64,000 bases of DNA from contig JARDYH010000002.1 of assembly GCA_029215795.1 (NCBI GenBank), forward strand, positions 63,651,001 to 63,715,000. The letters run 5' to 3'. Below the pieces are notes generated by a model. It did no database searches. It was given only the letters and a program-made list of their open reading frames with translations, and was not told the origin of the DNA. Of the stretch, positions 45,970-57,816 are shown in pieces (within the stretch, counting starts at the first letter, position 1; each line of letters opens with the position of its first letter). The position numbers and the translations under genes are program-made. Origin of the DNA: Anniella stebbinsi. Lineage: Eukaryota; Chordata; Lepidosauria; Squamata; Anniellidae.

Positions 45970-46443
45970 GTGGAAAGGGATTCTGGCTGCGATTCTGTCT
46001 CTGGAGAACTCAATGGGATTTCTCAGTGAGTAGCTTCCAGCTCTAGGATATGTTTCACACACACACACACACTGAAATGGGTCACACAGGATTGAATCCT
46101 GTGGGTTGCATCCAATGTCCGTCTAACTTAAATTGCATTCATTTCAATAGGTCTACTATAAGTAGAACATTAGATACAACCCTCAAGAGCCTTGTCCTCT
46201 GCTGCTAAGAAACCATCTCATTGGAATCAGGAAGAATATTGTTATCGACTCCGATGAAGGTAAGCTTTCTTCCACCTATGTTTGGTCAGACATGGGTTCA
46301 CAACAGCCAGCACCAGCATATTTCCACAACAAAGTATAGAATTTAGGGGATTATAGTATTAATACTATAGTATAATGCTATATCCTGCCACACAGGGATG
46401 GGGAATGTAGGAGTTATTAAGGGACTCACAATTGTGAGTCCCT

Positions 46444-47664
46444 TGTTAAGGTCCGAACAGAGAAAACACATTCCACCATGTTAAAGGGGTAATTGGGGGT
46501 TGGTCATTCTAACATTCATAAAATCAAAAATGTTTCACCAATCTTCCTGAAATTCACATGTGCCAGAAAGAAATGTTGGTTTTACATAACCTGAAATTTT
46601 CAAGAAGATTGGTGAAAGATTGAGGGAAAGATGGCAGTTTAAAGTAGAAAACGAAAACAAACCTCTCTTATTCAGAATGATGATCATTCCCATTGGTGAT
46701 AGCTGTGCCCACAATTTGCACAGTGATTACACACTTATTCATTAATCCAGTGGTGGGGCCTTCTTCCTCCTTCCTTGTAGTTGGTGGAACTGCTTTCTTT
46801 TTAAAAAAATTCCCTTCGGTTTTAATGAATATTCATTCATCCCACTGGAGTCAATGCAGAGGCCTTCTTCCCTCATAGCACGAGACACGCTCAGTAGCGT
46901 CGCTCTCCCCCTCTTTCCTGCCTCAGCTAGATTAGAATGTTGGGGGGGGGGGAATGGCTGTTGCCTATAGCACATTTATTTTGAGAGAAGAAGAGTTCTC
47001 TTTTCTCTTTTGGAACATGTTTGCCTTTGGCTTTGAGAGTATTTCGGGCTATCTTCATCAAGCCAGTTTGCTTTTTTGCTCACTGGTGAAGCATGAATCC
47101 TCTGGATTCATGATAACCTGATCTTCAGATCTCTCCTGGGAATAGGTAGCTATACATTCCTTTCAGTCCCCACCCTATACACACACAGTGCTCCTTCCTT
47201 ACTGCTATAAAACTGAAAGCTTCAAACACTTCATTTAATTAGTTTGGGCCTGTGTACATTTAAGTACAATTTTGAAACCCTTCAAAGGGCTTCTGGGCCT
47301 ACAACATTGGTTTCGGCCTAGTCACGCTATTTTTCTAATAAGGTTTAGAAACAGTTAAACTGTCATGCATTTTGCATAGTGTACACATGCATTTTCTTTC
47401 TGATCCTTGCAGCCTACACTGGCTCCCTCCTGGATGTGTTTTTGGAGGCAGACAACCCCTTTTTTGTTCCAGCAAGCCTTTGGCAAATAATCTGGACCTC
47501 TGTCTATACCTTTGACTTTTAAATTGTTATGTATTTTAAATGTTTTAATATTGAAATGTATTTAATTATATTTTTAACTTTTGTATATTTCTATTTATAG
47601 GCTTTAGCTGTATATGTTTTAATTTTGTAAGGCCGCCTTGAGGCCCAGCGTTGGGCAAAAGGCA

Positions 47665-47698
<34 letters not shown>

Positions 47699-47935
47699 TC
47701 AGATTTCACTTCTGTATCTGATGTTCTTTTGCATTTACTTTTCTTTATAAACCATTCATATCTTAAGACTTCTTGTGTGGCATGTTTTCATTGGTTTAAC
47801 AAGTTAAAAGGGGTGTTCACTGTTTTCCTGCTTATAAAATCTATTTTCAACAGGCCTAATAACTTCAAGAGTAATCTTTGCAATCAGAGGCACTGAGTAA
47901 GGGACCCCTGGAGATAATTTAGACTGACCCAAAAC
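46444..47935 (+). repeat. Inverted partner of 30.55-32.47 kb, with empty MITE site
   Basis: Includes a CR1 3' UTR (47400-47698) ending in (AAT)n. Immediately after it the segment joins sequence shared with 28.24-28.60 kb, so two blocks that are 2 kb apart in one locus are adjacent here. Confidence 0.82.
47666..47698. repeat. (AAT)n microsatellite
   Basis: Eleven AAT units, CR1 tail. Confidence 0.95.
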
Positions 47936-47939
47936 ACAT

Positions 47940-48282
47940 AACATTCCTGACCATGGAACATACTGACTTGCAATGTTGGGAGTTGTAGTCCAACACCTTT
48001 GGAGGGCACCTGGTTGGGGAAGGGCTTCTCTAAACAAAAAAAGAGAAGTAGGTGGCCCTAAGTTGTTCATCATCAGTGTTCCACAACCCCATAGTCCCCT
48101 CTGCATATCATATCTTCATGGTTTATCTGCTTTGGGAGAATGAGAATTTAACTTGCATTTTCTGCCTCCTTAGGGCCTGTGAGCCTTAACTTCTAATTTT
48201 CCTGCTTTTTGGTGCTTTGTTGGAAATTGTAGAGCCTTAACGTTGTTTTTGTAAACTGTAGGGTTTTTGTTTAATGAATATT
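47940..48282 (+). repeat. Solitary arm region of the long-TIR element
   Basis: Matches 28240-28602 closely: GGGAGTTGTAGTCCAACACC, then AGAAGTAGGTGGCCCTA, then the 145-bp arm with an internal deletion (TTAGGGCCTGTGAGCC). No opposite arm nearby. Confidence 0.78.
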
Positions 48283-48830
48283 CTGTCAAGAAATAGATGT
48301 AACAGCTACACAGTCTCTCTCTTGGGGTTATGTAGGCAATAAAATACATGTATAAGATCTCTGCCAGCTCAGCTAGCTACACAATACCTAGGACCCTTTT
48401 AATATAAGTACATGTTATAATACTCAAATAGATAGTCTTCATGACGGGGCATTCACATCAATAGTGTAAATCTGCTCCTGCAGGGATTTACTGTCATTCC
48501 TATGAATACTATCTTCTTAGATGAAAAAAAATAAATATCAGTAAATCAAAGGGTAACACAATAACAAAACTAGATTATATCCCTCTCTGGGGAATTACAT
48601 GGAAAAGTCTAATGCCCTTTCCTACTCTATGCTGGCTTTGTTAATCTTCATTTTTTTAAAAAAAAAAAGGCCAGAATTTTATGTTTTCTCTTGAACAAAG
48701 TTTTTTTCATCTGCAGCAAAACAACTTCACCATAAAATAATGCTTAAGAATGAAAACAGCAGCTCTTGGAAAGGTGGTGATTTATTCCTCCCACCGATTC
48801 CCATATAAAAGCTTTTGGAAATTTATGTAT
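48283..48830. other. No recognisable feature
   Basis: AT-rich with an A run at 48657-48668. Confidence 0.35.
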
Positions 48831-49022
48831 TTATTTCTTACATGTTATCCAGTCCTTCCTCTGCAGAGGTTTGAATAATGTTTGATGCTTAAAGCAACCC
48901 TGTGAGACAGGTTAGGTTGAGGGATGGTGATGTGCCCAGTGACGCAAAGTAAGTTTCACGGCAGGGCAGAGTTTAAACCTGAGTTTTCCACATTCAAACT
49001 GAACACTGTAAGCATTATATCA
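48831..49022 (-). mobile_element. Decayed tRNA-type SINE
   Basis: CAACCCTGTGAGACAGGTTAGG, GATGTGCCCAGTGACGC and GTTTAAACCTGAGTTTTCCAC are the reverse complement of the body and B-box side of tRNA SINEs such as that at 29.5 kb. Polymerase III boxes are decayed. Confidence 0.65.
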
Positions 49023-49876
49023 TAATAACGTATCTACATTGGCCTGGTTCGGTCTATGGTTGGACCAGTCACAAAAATGGTGTATCCAGTGAGACATGTG
49101 GCATAGGATGTAGCACATGCACGCCATTGCCCATGATCTCAAAAGGTACATTTCAGAGTTTTGATGGTTTGGGAATTGCTGGGGCAAAGCTCCATGATCT
49201 CCTGGTTCAGACAAGCAGAAGAATCCTCTAAGCAAACAAACCAGTCCAAAGTTACATGTGAATTAGCCTTATTCATCAGATCCTTATTCATCAGATCCAA
49301 AGCCCTGAAGCTAAGCACAATATAGATTTGAATCTTTAAGAGTTCTAAACAACTTGTAGACAACCAACTAGTGTTCCCAGTGACAAGGTTCCCTCAGTGA
49401 TGGAGAAGTGGAGGCCATGTAGAGCACAGAGAGGAGGACATGAGGGTTGGCAGAGTGGAAAAGAGTCAAGACATTGATTTTGCTTTTCTACTTACCTTGG
49501 CATGCCAGTCCCTAGGCAAAGGTTCTGGTTTTTATTCCCCACCACCATCACTGATCATGGGTGGAATCCGATTAGCTCATTCTACATCAGTAGAACAGGC
49601 AGGTAGTTGCTCACTACCCTGCAGCCCTGCGCATGCCCTCAAGCTCTGCTCTTCAGAGTTAAGGAACCCTCTGGAGCAGATTTTGGGAGGGCACAGGGGT
49701 GGATAACTTGGGTAACTTCAGCCCTCCAGACAATGTTGAACATAGCCAATGGTGAGGGTAGGGATGCTGGCAAAATTCAAGATGGACTAAAATTAGATTG
49801 GATTTCTAAGAATCCAACCTGTGGAATCCAGTGCAGACTGGCCTCCCCCAGGCCACACAGGGGCCAATATATAGAT
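49023..49876. other. No recognisable feature
   Basis: Unique-looking interval, frames below 90 codons without motifs. Confidence 0.35.
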
Positions 49877-50528
49877 TAGAAATATGTATCATATTGTTAA
49901 AATGTACGATAACAATACAATAGGGTCATTATCGTGCATGTGTTTAACCATGATGATACGATAGAAAAACTGATAATCATTGGAGACGATAATTTTGGGG
50001 CGATTTTATCGTTTTATCGGACTGCCATATAAATATACCTATAACTTCTGTATTTCAAAAGTTAGAGACTTGAAACTTGGTCACAGTGCTTTTGGGGGAT
50101 GCCTAAGTATGTGTATGAAATTTGAGATCGATCCCTCCATCCCTAGATTTTATATGAATTTATTAAAGATCATTTCAGTTTTGACAGATCAGAATGACAG
50201 CTTGCTACATGCGTTCATTCAGACCTGTCAGAACGGAAACAATCTTTAAAAAATTCATATAAAATCGAGGGTTGGAGGGATCGATCTCAAATTTCATACA
50301 CAAACTTAGGCATACCCCATAAGCACTGGGACCAAGTTTCAAGCCTCTAACTTTTAAAATATAGAAGTTATAGGCATTTAAAAATAGGTCTGCAAAAAAT
50401 ATCGTATTTTCACGATAATTATCGTGAAGATGATACGGTTCACCCACGATATGAATGAAGACAATAATTTTTTTGGTCCGAAATGACGATAACAATAAAT
50501 GATGATATTTTTTGGCGTGCACACCCCA
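49877..50528. mobile_element. TATCG-type hAT-like element
   Basis: Starts TAGAAATATGTATCATATTG, ends GGCGTGCACACCCCA. It is a large imperfect palindrome: AGTTAGAGACTTGAAACTTG near 50058 reappears inverted as AAGTTTCAAGCCTCTAAC near 50335. It carries the undisrupted version of the site where the LINE at 23193 inserted. Confidence 0.72.
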
Positions 50529-50544
50529 TATATATATATATATA

Positions 50545-50844
50545 GTTACTTTCCCAAATTTTACACAAATTAATTTCCAGGAAAATACACAAGTTTCTCC
50601 TGAGACAAATACCACGCTGGAAAATGCCATGTGGGGAAAAGTTTAATGGAATGGGGGACAATACACTAAATGTTGCATTCTAACATAAATGCTGTAAATT
50701 GTTGCCAATTTTCATATAGAACTACTTGCGTATTTTTCCACATACCGGGGGGAAATGTAATCCATCTGTGTGTGGACTTTGGAATGAACTACACTGCACA
50801 ATCCATGAAACACATGCAGGATGAATTTCACAAAATCCAGATAT
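50545..50844. mobile_element. Probable hAT-like element of the TAGGGATGT family
   Basis: The right end CCAGATATCCCTA and the phrases TGTGTGGACTTTGGAATGAA and CAGGATGAATTTCACAAAAT match the 56.9 kb copy (GAGTGGACTGTGGAATGAA). The left end runs into the (AT)n tract and is uncertain. Confidence 0.55.
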
Positions 50845-50854
50845 CCCTAAGTGT

Positions 50855-50910
50855 GGTATGATGGAAACTGCAGTCCAACAACATCTGGAAGGCCACAAAG
50901 TTGCCCACTC
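50855..50910. repeat. 'ACTACAACTCCCA' family fragment
   Basis: TATGATGGAAACTGCAGTCC followed by AACAACATCTGGAAGGCCAC, decayed. Confidence 0.6.
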
Positions 50911-51039
50911 CTGCTGAAGAGAGGAGACATTCTCTTTGCTTGAGCAGACATTTTCTTGCACAGTATGGATTCTGCCCCAAGCATATGGATATTCTAACTC
51001 AACCATGTAATATATTGACCTGGTTTGCATGATTAAACA

Positions 51040-51360
51040 GACTATGGTTTGTTATCCATGGGTTGTTCGGAGTGTGTGGGAGTGAGACATGATTTTTCCT
51101 AGCTGCTTGGCCCCTTCCAGTGTTCTAAACAATCCAGGACTGTCACTGTTTTATTGTCCATGGTTTGTTCTCTGGGGTTGTCCCTGGATTGTTCTCTATG
51201 ACATGCGAACCCATAACTCTGGGTTCTTGAGAGAGAAACAACCTGGAGTTATAATCCAAGAAACATGGGTTATAACCCATGGGTTGCTTTTCCCTCCACA
51301 GGCTTGTCTCTGGATTGTTTAGCACACCAGAAACAAACCATGGGTTGTTTAATAATGAAA
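51040..51360. repeat. Degenerate repeat of ATGGGTTGTTT words
   Basis: ATCCATGGGTTGTTCGG, CCATGGTTTGTTCTC, GGGTTATAACCCATGGGTTG and ACCATGGGTTGTTTAAT recur in both orientations within 300 bases. It looks like a fold-back MITE, boundaries not resolved. Confidence 0.5.
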
Positions 51361-51440
51361 AACGTGTCATTGGTATTTGTATATGCTTGTTCCATAGTAA
51401 TGGCATTGAATAAAACCAATACTTCTGCCTAATCACTGTC

Positions 51441-52470
51441 TTGCCTGATCATATTCTATGATTGTGCATATGCTTATTGGACTGTCTGTACAGTAATTTA
51501 TGTTAGGCAAGCAAAGGAGGCTTTGCATTGAAAGGGAAATCAAGTGCCATTGAACAATATTGATTAAAGACTGTTTAGCACCACAAGAAGTAACGTTCAT
51601 TTTCAGTGTCTTCCCAATAGGGAAAGAGCAGTAGCTGTTGGCTGGGTCACTTTGTGAAGTAATGATTGCAGCCTATTTCTGATCCTGGGGATATTTTACT
51701 ACTAATGTGCACTCAGAACATTGATTTTTTTTCTTATTCACGTTTTACTGTATCCATTCCTTCATGCTCTAGCATTGATACAGGAGAATTTATTTTACAA
51801 CCTTCACTTGTCTGTCTTTGCCAGAAGGCATAGCAGTCTCTTGCTTCTTTAAGAAGTGGGGCATGTCCAAAGGAGGATGACCTAGATGGTGCAGGGTGTG
51901 GAAATCAAAGCCCTTTCCACACCAGCCATTTTTCCTGGGGCTGCCTCGCCTGCTCGCGGAGAATTTGCATGACACACAGAGCATCCCGCAAGCAGGCAGG
52001 GGCCAGCCCTCCATTTTCCTGGGAGTTCAGGTAACACTATTATCCAATTTGTTCCCTGCTCCCAGGAGGGAAGCGAGATGGGCAGCTGGTGTGGCCGCCT
52101 ATCCCGGGCGCAGCCACACTAACCCGCAAGTAAGCACAGCTGCACCAATGGCAACGGATCCGCACCTCACGGCTCCAAGGCCATCAGGAGCGGGGACTGC
52201 AAAATCGCCATCCCCAGGATGGCAGGGGGGAGGGGGCTGGATCGCGTGCATTTTTAAAAAATTAACTAACCTTTTGCGCAGGAGCGCTCATGCGCTCCTC
52301 CACACATTTGTCAAATGGCTGTTGCGAGTTGCGATGGCCTAGTAGAAGCCCAGGCCATCGCATTCTGGTGCAGCCTCTGCGTGCCAGACATGGAATTAAG
52401 CACTTCTGGGTTTCCCCACTTCCTGCCCTCTCTGCCCCTATGGTGCGGAAAGGGCCCAAGTATTATGAGA
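51441..52470. other. No recognisable gene
   Basis: A GC-rich stretch at about 51900-52460 yields overlapping frames on both strands. None has a recognisable domain. Confidence 0.35.
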
Positions 52471-52474
52471 GCTG

Positions 52475-52800
52475 GGAATGTTTAGTCAGGAGAAGAGAAG
52501 CTCACTGGAAGACCTGGTAGTGATCGTCACATTTTTGAAGTTCTGCCATGCAGAAGAAGGAGTAGACTGGTTCTTTGTTGCTCCACAGAGCAACCAATGG
52601 GTGGAAATTGAATGGAGAGAGAGTTCAGCTAAATATTAGAAGTAACTTCCTACAGATATGAGCTGTTTTTGACAGTAAAACAGACCAACTTGGAAGGTGA
52701 TTTGTTTTCCTTCACTGAAGGTATTCAAGCAGTGGGATGCTGTAGTTGCATTGTAGATCCTGCACTGAGTAGGGGGTTGGACAACTCTATGATTCTGCCT
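52475..52800 (+). mobile_element. Old CR1 3' UTR ending in ATTCTATG-type repeat
   Basis: GGAATGTTTAGTCAGGAGAA, TCCTACAGATATGAGCTG and GTTGGACAACTCTATGATTC are the conserved 3' UTR phrases of ancient sauropsid CR1. One ATTCT-type unit remains at the end. Confidence 0.75.
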
Positions 52801-52876
52801 TAATCTTTCTCAGTTGCCATGTCTATCTTACGCATTACACATGTCTACATGTATAGGGAAGCTACATACACTACAG

Positions 52877-53194
52877 TAGGCTGACCATATGAAAAGGAGG
52901 ACAGGGCTCATATAACTAACAGTTGTAGAGAAAAGGGAATTTCAGCCAGCGTCATTTGTATGCAATTTGTACCTGGTGAAATTCCCTCTTCATTACAACA
53001 CTTAAAGCTGCAGGGGCCCTGCCCTCTTTTGTATCTGGTCACTCTAGTTTAGTGCATGCAACTTTAATTGCTTTGATGAAGAGGTGATTTCACCAGGTAC
53101 TAATTGCATACAAATGAAGCCGGCTGAAATTCCCTTTTCTCTGCAACTGTTAAAGTTACATGAGCCCTGTCCTCCTTTTCATATGGTCAGCCTA
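52877..53194. mobile_element. Fold-back hAT MITE, copy 4, with perfect 8-bp TSD
   Basis: TAGGCTGACCATATG to CATATGGTCAGCCTA, flanked by CACTACAG on both sides (52869-52876, 53195-53202). 318 bases, near-palindromic. Confidence 0.94.
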
Positions 53195-53295
53195 CACTAC
53201 AGATACAGTTGTCCATGTGAAAAGGTTGGTTTCAGGATCAATGATGAAAAACCACATTTTGTTATTAATGACAAGACCAGGGACAGTTTGTGCAA

Positions 53296-53328
<33 letters not shown>

Positions 53329-53425
53329 TTCTTACCTGCCTCTTCGTTTGGATTGAGGCGGGGAACAACAGCAAATACAAAACATGATAAAATACATAAA
53401 ACTGATTAAAACTGTAATCTTCTTG
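53296..53425 (-). mobile_element. CR1 tail with (ATT)n
   Basis: (ATT)n at 53296-53326 followed by TTCGTTTGGATTGAGGCGGG and AACAACAGCAAATACAAAAC, the inverse of a CR1 3' end. Confidence 0.75.
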
Positions 53426-54410
53426 GATATTGAGGCTTGAATAGTGATTGCAGAATCAGGACTAGTGGGAAATGGTGGCAGGAACACAGCTGATGCAGTT
53501 ATTCACCTATACAAATGAAAAACTGGATGCAAAGACAGACTGTCTGGAGAATCAGGATCAATGTGATCAAGCTCAGATCAAGCATAATTCCAGATGTGCA
53601 GAGTAGTGGTACAGTATGTTCAGTCCAAAGGATCAAAATTACAGAAAAGTAATCCAAAAATGGGGAAAACCTGGTAGAAAATGGTCGGGCTGATTCACAT
53701 GGCCATCCATATACAGCCAGATGATGGTTGATTGAATTCTTATTCCACCTAGCCAAGTTATAAAGCTGTTGTTTAATGACATCATAATTTGCTCAACTGA
53801 CTCCCTAGCCTTCAATGGTGTGCTGATGAGTGAATAAATATGACTACTAAACCCACCTCTAGCCATATGAAAAGGACTGTGGATTGGCCTTAGCTACATC
53901 AGAGGCAACTTATACCACTAGGAGATAGTGAAATCTCTCCCATAGTGTCCCTTGCTAAGTGTGGGTCTTTATGTAGCCAAAACAACACCATCCAAGCAAA
54001 AGAGGGAAATACCATCAGCAGGCTGGGGGGAAATCCCAAGATTTGCAGTCTTACAAAAATATTTAGAACAAAATATTGGGGGATGGGGGCGTGGCAAAAA
54101 CAGCACAATGAGGAGTGAACATGCTCAGTGGGCAAGGAATGCTGGCTTACTGCTAAGGAGGGGAAATGGAAAACCAAGACATGTGAATGGAATGAAGTAT
54201 CCTGAAAGAAAGTATGGCTGGCTGGGTGAAACGCTGAAGAGGAGAGACTCCACACTGCAACTTTTTGTTGCAGGTCTCACTTGTGTACATTGAATATGGG
54301 CCTCTTTCTCCCATGAAAGCTGAGATTGTTAGAGTCTAACAAACTCCTAAAGCTGCAGAAAAAAAACACAGGGAGCCCCATGAAGCCTGCATGTTGCCTC
54401 ATACTCTGCA
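53426..54410. other. No recognisable feature
   Basis: A frame of 113-118 codons on both strands at 53.9-54.3 kb lacks recognisable motifs. Confidence 0.35.
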
Positions 54411-54424
54411 CCAGCTACCCAACA

Positions 54425-54545
54425 CTCCAGACATTTTACATTCCAGATGTTTTATGCTACAACTCCCATCATCCCTGATCATTGGCCATGCTGGCTAGGG
54501 CTGATGTGAATTGTAACCCAAAGAGTCAAGGGGAACCAAGTTAGG
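54425..54545. repeat. 'ACTACAACTCCCA' family repeat
   Basis: CCAGATGTTTTATGCTACAA, then CTCCCATCATCCCTGATCAT, with an inverted, decayed half (GGGCTGATGTGAATTGTAAC). Confidence 0.7.
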
Positions 54546-54601
54546 GAGGGCTGTTTTGCACTGTCCGATAGCTTCTCAGACAAAATTCCTAATTGTATAC
54601 A

Positions 54602-54712
54602 GGCCCTGTTCAGAAGACACCTCAAACCACGACTTTAACCATGGTGAATAAGGCAAAAAGCCTTATTCACCATGGTTAAAGCCATGGTTTAAGGTGTCTT
54701 CTGAACAGGGCC
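54602..54712. repeat. 111-bp near-perfect palindrome
   Basis: Two 53-base arms with three mismatches around a 5-base A loop. Outer end GGCCCTGTTCAGAAGACACC, inner end CACCATGGTTAAAG. Any transcript would fold into a single long hairpin. Likely a MITE; flanks share only ACA. Confidence 0.9.
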
Positions 54713-55038
54713 ACAATCAGGCTCAAGACCTGAGACTGCTAACAAATTGGCTGTGTTGCACTATTGTTGATTGATGAAATATCGCATTATTAAAGTTGTT
54801 GTGCAACTGAAATAATATCAAAACAGTTGTCACCATATGCCTAACATATTTATTAAAATTAATCAATACCATTCTACTTGTTATTATCTTGGCTAACAAA
54901 CCCATCTATGTTAGGTTCTCAACTGTAAAGAATAATGTGTATAGACTTCACACACACATAGAGAGATTGGGGACTGAACTCCACTGGCCATGCACCCAAA
55001 CACCAATGTTCATGATGTTGCCACCACCACCCTGGCAA
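54713..55038. other. No recognisable feature
   Basis: AT-rich interval. Confidence 0.35.
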
Positions 55039-55802
55039 TTGCAGAAATGCACGGTGAGAATAAAAAGACGACAAGATAAATTGGATTTAAACAGGGCCAC
55101 ATTTATTAACATATCAAGGTAGATGGAGGCCTAAGTGGGCATCCTGTCTTTGGCCAACGTCCTGCCCATAATTGGGATTGGGTGAACCATTCATATCCTA
55201 GTAGGTGTCGCTGGTGTGTTGACACCTCCCAGGATTCCCCATTTGGGGTAAGTAGGCCTTCCTATGTCACCTTCCCTCAAGTTGCAAAATTCAGAGTGGG
55301 TGATTAAGGTTGGCCTCAGAGGTAACCCTTATCCCCACACCTGGTGCTGTAGGACTCCCAGGTGAGGGCCTCAGGTGTCATCAATCACCACAACGGTGCC
55401 TAAGTATGCTCACCAAAACTTGTTCTTGCTCCCAATGCCCGCACACCTGCCCCCAATTAAATGTGACCAAATTCAACTAATTAGCCTATTTAGCTCTCCC
55501 CTGTTGTCTTACAGTGTGAAATAGGTGGGGAAAAAACCCAAATCAAGTTTGAAGGTAAAAAATTCCTACTTGGTCCCCCAAAAGGCAGCCAGCAAGCCCA
55601 CACTGTCTACAGGGAGGGAGGGAGTGGCAAAGAAGGTGGGGAAAGGAGCCGCAGCAGCCCTATAAATAGGCCCACAGCTCCTCCCACAACCAGTGGCACC
55701 ATAGGGAGGCTACCAATGGCAGGCCTCCATGTGTCGTCCTTTCCGCCACCCACAACTGCCCCCTCCTGCCCAGACAAGCCGGGCGTGGTAGGAAGGGCAT
55801 TG
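55039..55802 (-). mobile_element. Solo SDR (A-B) of a Ngaro-like element
   Basis: On the minus strand the unit reads A then B, without internal genes. Landmarks shared with element 1 are AAGACGACA and GGGCCAC near the B end, TCACCACAACGGTGCC (B), AAAATTCCTACTTGGTCCC and CCAGTGGCACCA (A), and GCCGGGCG at the outer A end. TTG occurs at both outer limits. In minus orientation A has CCATTGG followed by a TATTTATA sequence (55661-55668), a plausible promoter. Divergence from element 2 is far larger than between B1 and B2 of element 1, so it is an independent insertion. Confidence 0.88.
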
Positions 55803-56922
55803 GTGCATTCAATGTCAGTATGAAAAGGGAGTCCTAGTTGGATAGGAGTAAAGCACTCACACCTACCAACCAATACAACTTACTTTAAAGGTATTGATTT
55901 ATTTCACAAAAGTGAATTCATTGTAAAAGGCATTGATAAGTTCTGAAAATCAACTATTATTAATCATTGTTTTGATCAGATGACAACTACTGTAAAAAAA
56001 AAATGTTCCTACTCTTTCATTTGTGTCTAGAAATTCTCTTACCACTTGAATAAATACATGCATCCTACCTACCTGTCTCTCCCTACAGCCATCTGTGGCT
56101 AAACTGCAAAGCAGTCGCTAAAATCACTACAATCAGGCAGGACAGATACAGCTTAATTATCACTTCTCCCTCAGGAGATGGGAAGGCTACTGTGCTTTAT
56201 AAAGCACACAGAACAGCTTGGAGGAGGAAGGGAGCACTTGTTCCAATATGTGTGCATTTGCTTTTGGCCAGAGAAAGCACAAAACTTTGGAAAGAAGGCA
56301 AAATAAATAGTCCAAATGTATACTTATCAGACAAAGAGCGAGATAAATACCCTGATAAATACATACCTGCAAGTACGTTCCACTGAAATTAGTGAGAAAT
56401 TACTGCCATCTCAACATATTTTGGACTGAAGTGTAAGAGACAATTGATGCTGGCTGGGGAATGCTGGGAGCTGTAGGACTTTTTTCTGTCTAAATATGCA
56501 TGGGATTGTGCCCTTAATCACTTAAGCAGTCTTTTTTTTATTTAGATTGCCATGGAAAGCAATTTCCCATCACTTGGATTTCTATATTACCCCTTCAAAC
56601 GCACATTCTCTGCCTTTGCATTTAGCAAGCCCCCCTTCCGCACTAAGGAGATGTCATTTATAAACTATGCCCTACTTCTGCTTTTTAGAACTTTTAGGCA
56701 ATGCCAGCTGATATTTTCAGTGGATTCTCTTTGACATCTTGCCTTTCCACAGCCAGGTCGCTTCACACATTAAGCATCCAAAATGTTTTAGGTAAGACTG
56801 TCAAACTGTATGGCAGGTTGAAACACAATCGTCTGTACTTTTCATATAATTATGACGCATATAGTATTGTTTCTTGTGTCAGAATAACACAGATTAACAT
56901 GAATCCCCTCTTGCTTTTTCAC
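55803..56922. other. No recognisable gene
   Basis: About 1.1 kb. A short ZNF143-like motif (AATGCTGGGAGCTGTAGGAC, near 56460) is the only thing seen. Confidence 0.35.
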
Positions 56923-57340
56923 TAGGGAAGTCAGAGTAATCCGCAACGGAATCAAATGAGTCATCCAACCTAGAGATTCCTCAGCTTTTCCCAAGTTACA
57001 TGGATTCCATGAATTGTGGACTATTTCCAGAATTTTATGCAAATTTAGTTGTGGAAAAATTCATAAAATAAAATAAAAATCGGCTAAAATGGCATGTCTC
57101 CCCAATAGGCTAAAGCATGAAAACCCCAATAGGCTAAAGCATTTAGGGCAGGGTTGCACATTGGGGGGAGGAGGGTTGCGCATTTTTGCAAGAATGAATT
57201 TATGTAAATACAAATTGATACAAATCAGGGAAATTGGGGGAGAAATCCAATTCCACCTATGAGTGGACTGTGGAATGAAAGGCATCTGTCAATCCTCAAG
57301 ATGCAGACAGAGCAAATTTTACAAAATCTGTACATCCCTA
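56923..57340. mobile_element. hAT-like element (TAGGGATGT family)
   Basis: TAGGGAAGTCAGAG to TCTGTACATCCCTA. Flanks TTTTTCAC and CTTTTCAC match at 7 of 8. The interior has duplicated CCCAATAGGCTAAAGCATG. 418 bases, non-coding. Confidence 0.82.
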
Positions 57341-57374
57341 CTTTTCACACTCAATAGATGAATGGTTTCTTCAT

Positions 57375-57795
57375 TTGCGAAGCGAGAGACGAGAAATGAA
57401 GAGACGACACCAAATTGGGATTTAAACATGGGCCACTTTATTTATTTATTTAACCATTAAGCAAAGGGGGAGGAGAACCTAAGCGGGCATTTACTATGGC
57501 CAACCAGGCCATTATGGGGATCGGGCAAGACATTCACAGCCCAGGGAGCGGCGCCAGCATTTCGCCGCCCCCAGAGCTTCCTCGATATGAGGTGGGGGTT
57601 CAACCTGTGTCGTCTCCCCTCGTGCCGCAGGGCTCCGAGTAGACGAGAAGGGCCGACCCCAGAAGTGAGCCCTATCCCCCCAACTGATGCCGCAGGGCTC
57701 TCAGTGGTTGGCCTTGGGCTTCACCAATCACCCTAACAGTGCCGGTGAATGCTCACCATTATCAAAGTGTTAAGCAATGCCCGCGCCTACCACCA
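57375..57795 (-). repeat. SDR unit B of element 2
   Basis: Begins TTGCGAAGCGAGAGACGAG and ends TACCACCA directly before a CAGGGGGGGACA spacer, like CTGCCA/CAGGGAGCGACA in element 1. Divergent from element 1 B but colinear. Confidence 0.85.
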
Positions 57796-57816
57796 CAGGG
57801 GGGGACAAGTCTAAAC

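Noticed and set aside
51896..52342. 148-codon plus frame in a GC-rich stretch
   Set aside because: Overlapping frames on both strands, no domain, composition effect.
55039..57795. 55.0 kb SDR as the displaced B2-A2 end of element 2
   Set aside because: Its B unit differs strongly from the B of element 2, whereas B1 and B2 of one element should be nearly identical, as in element 1.
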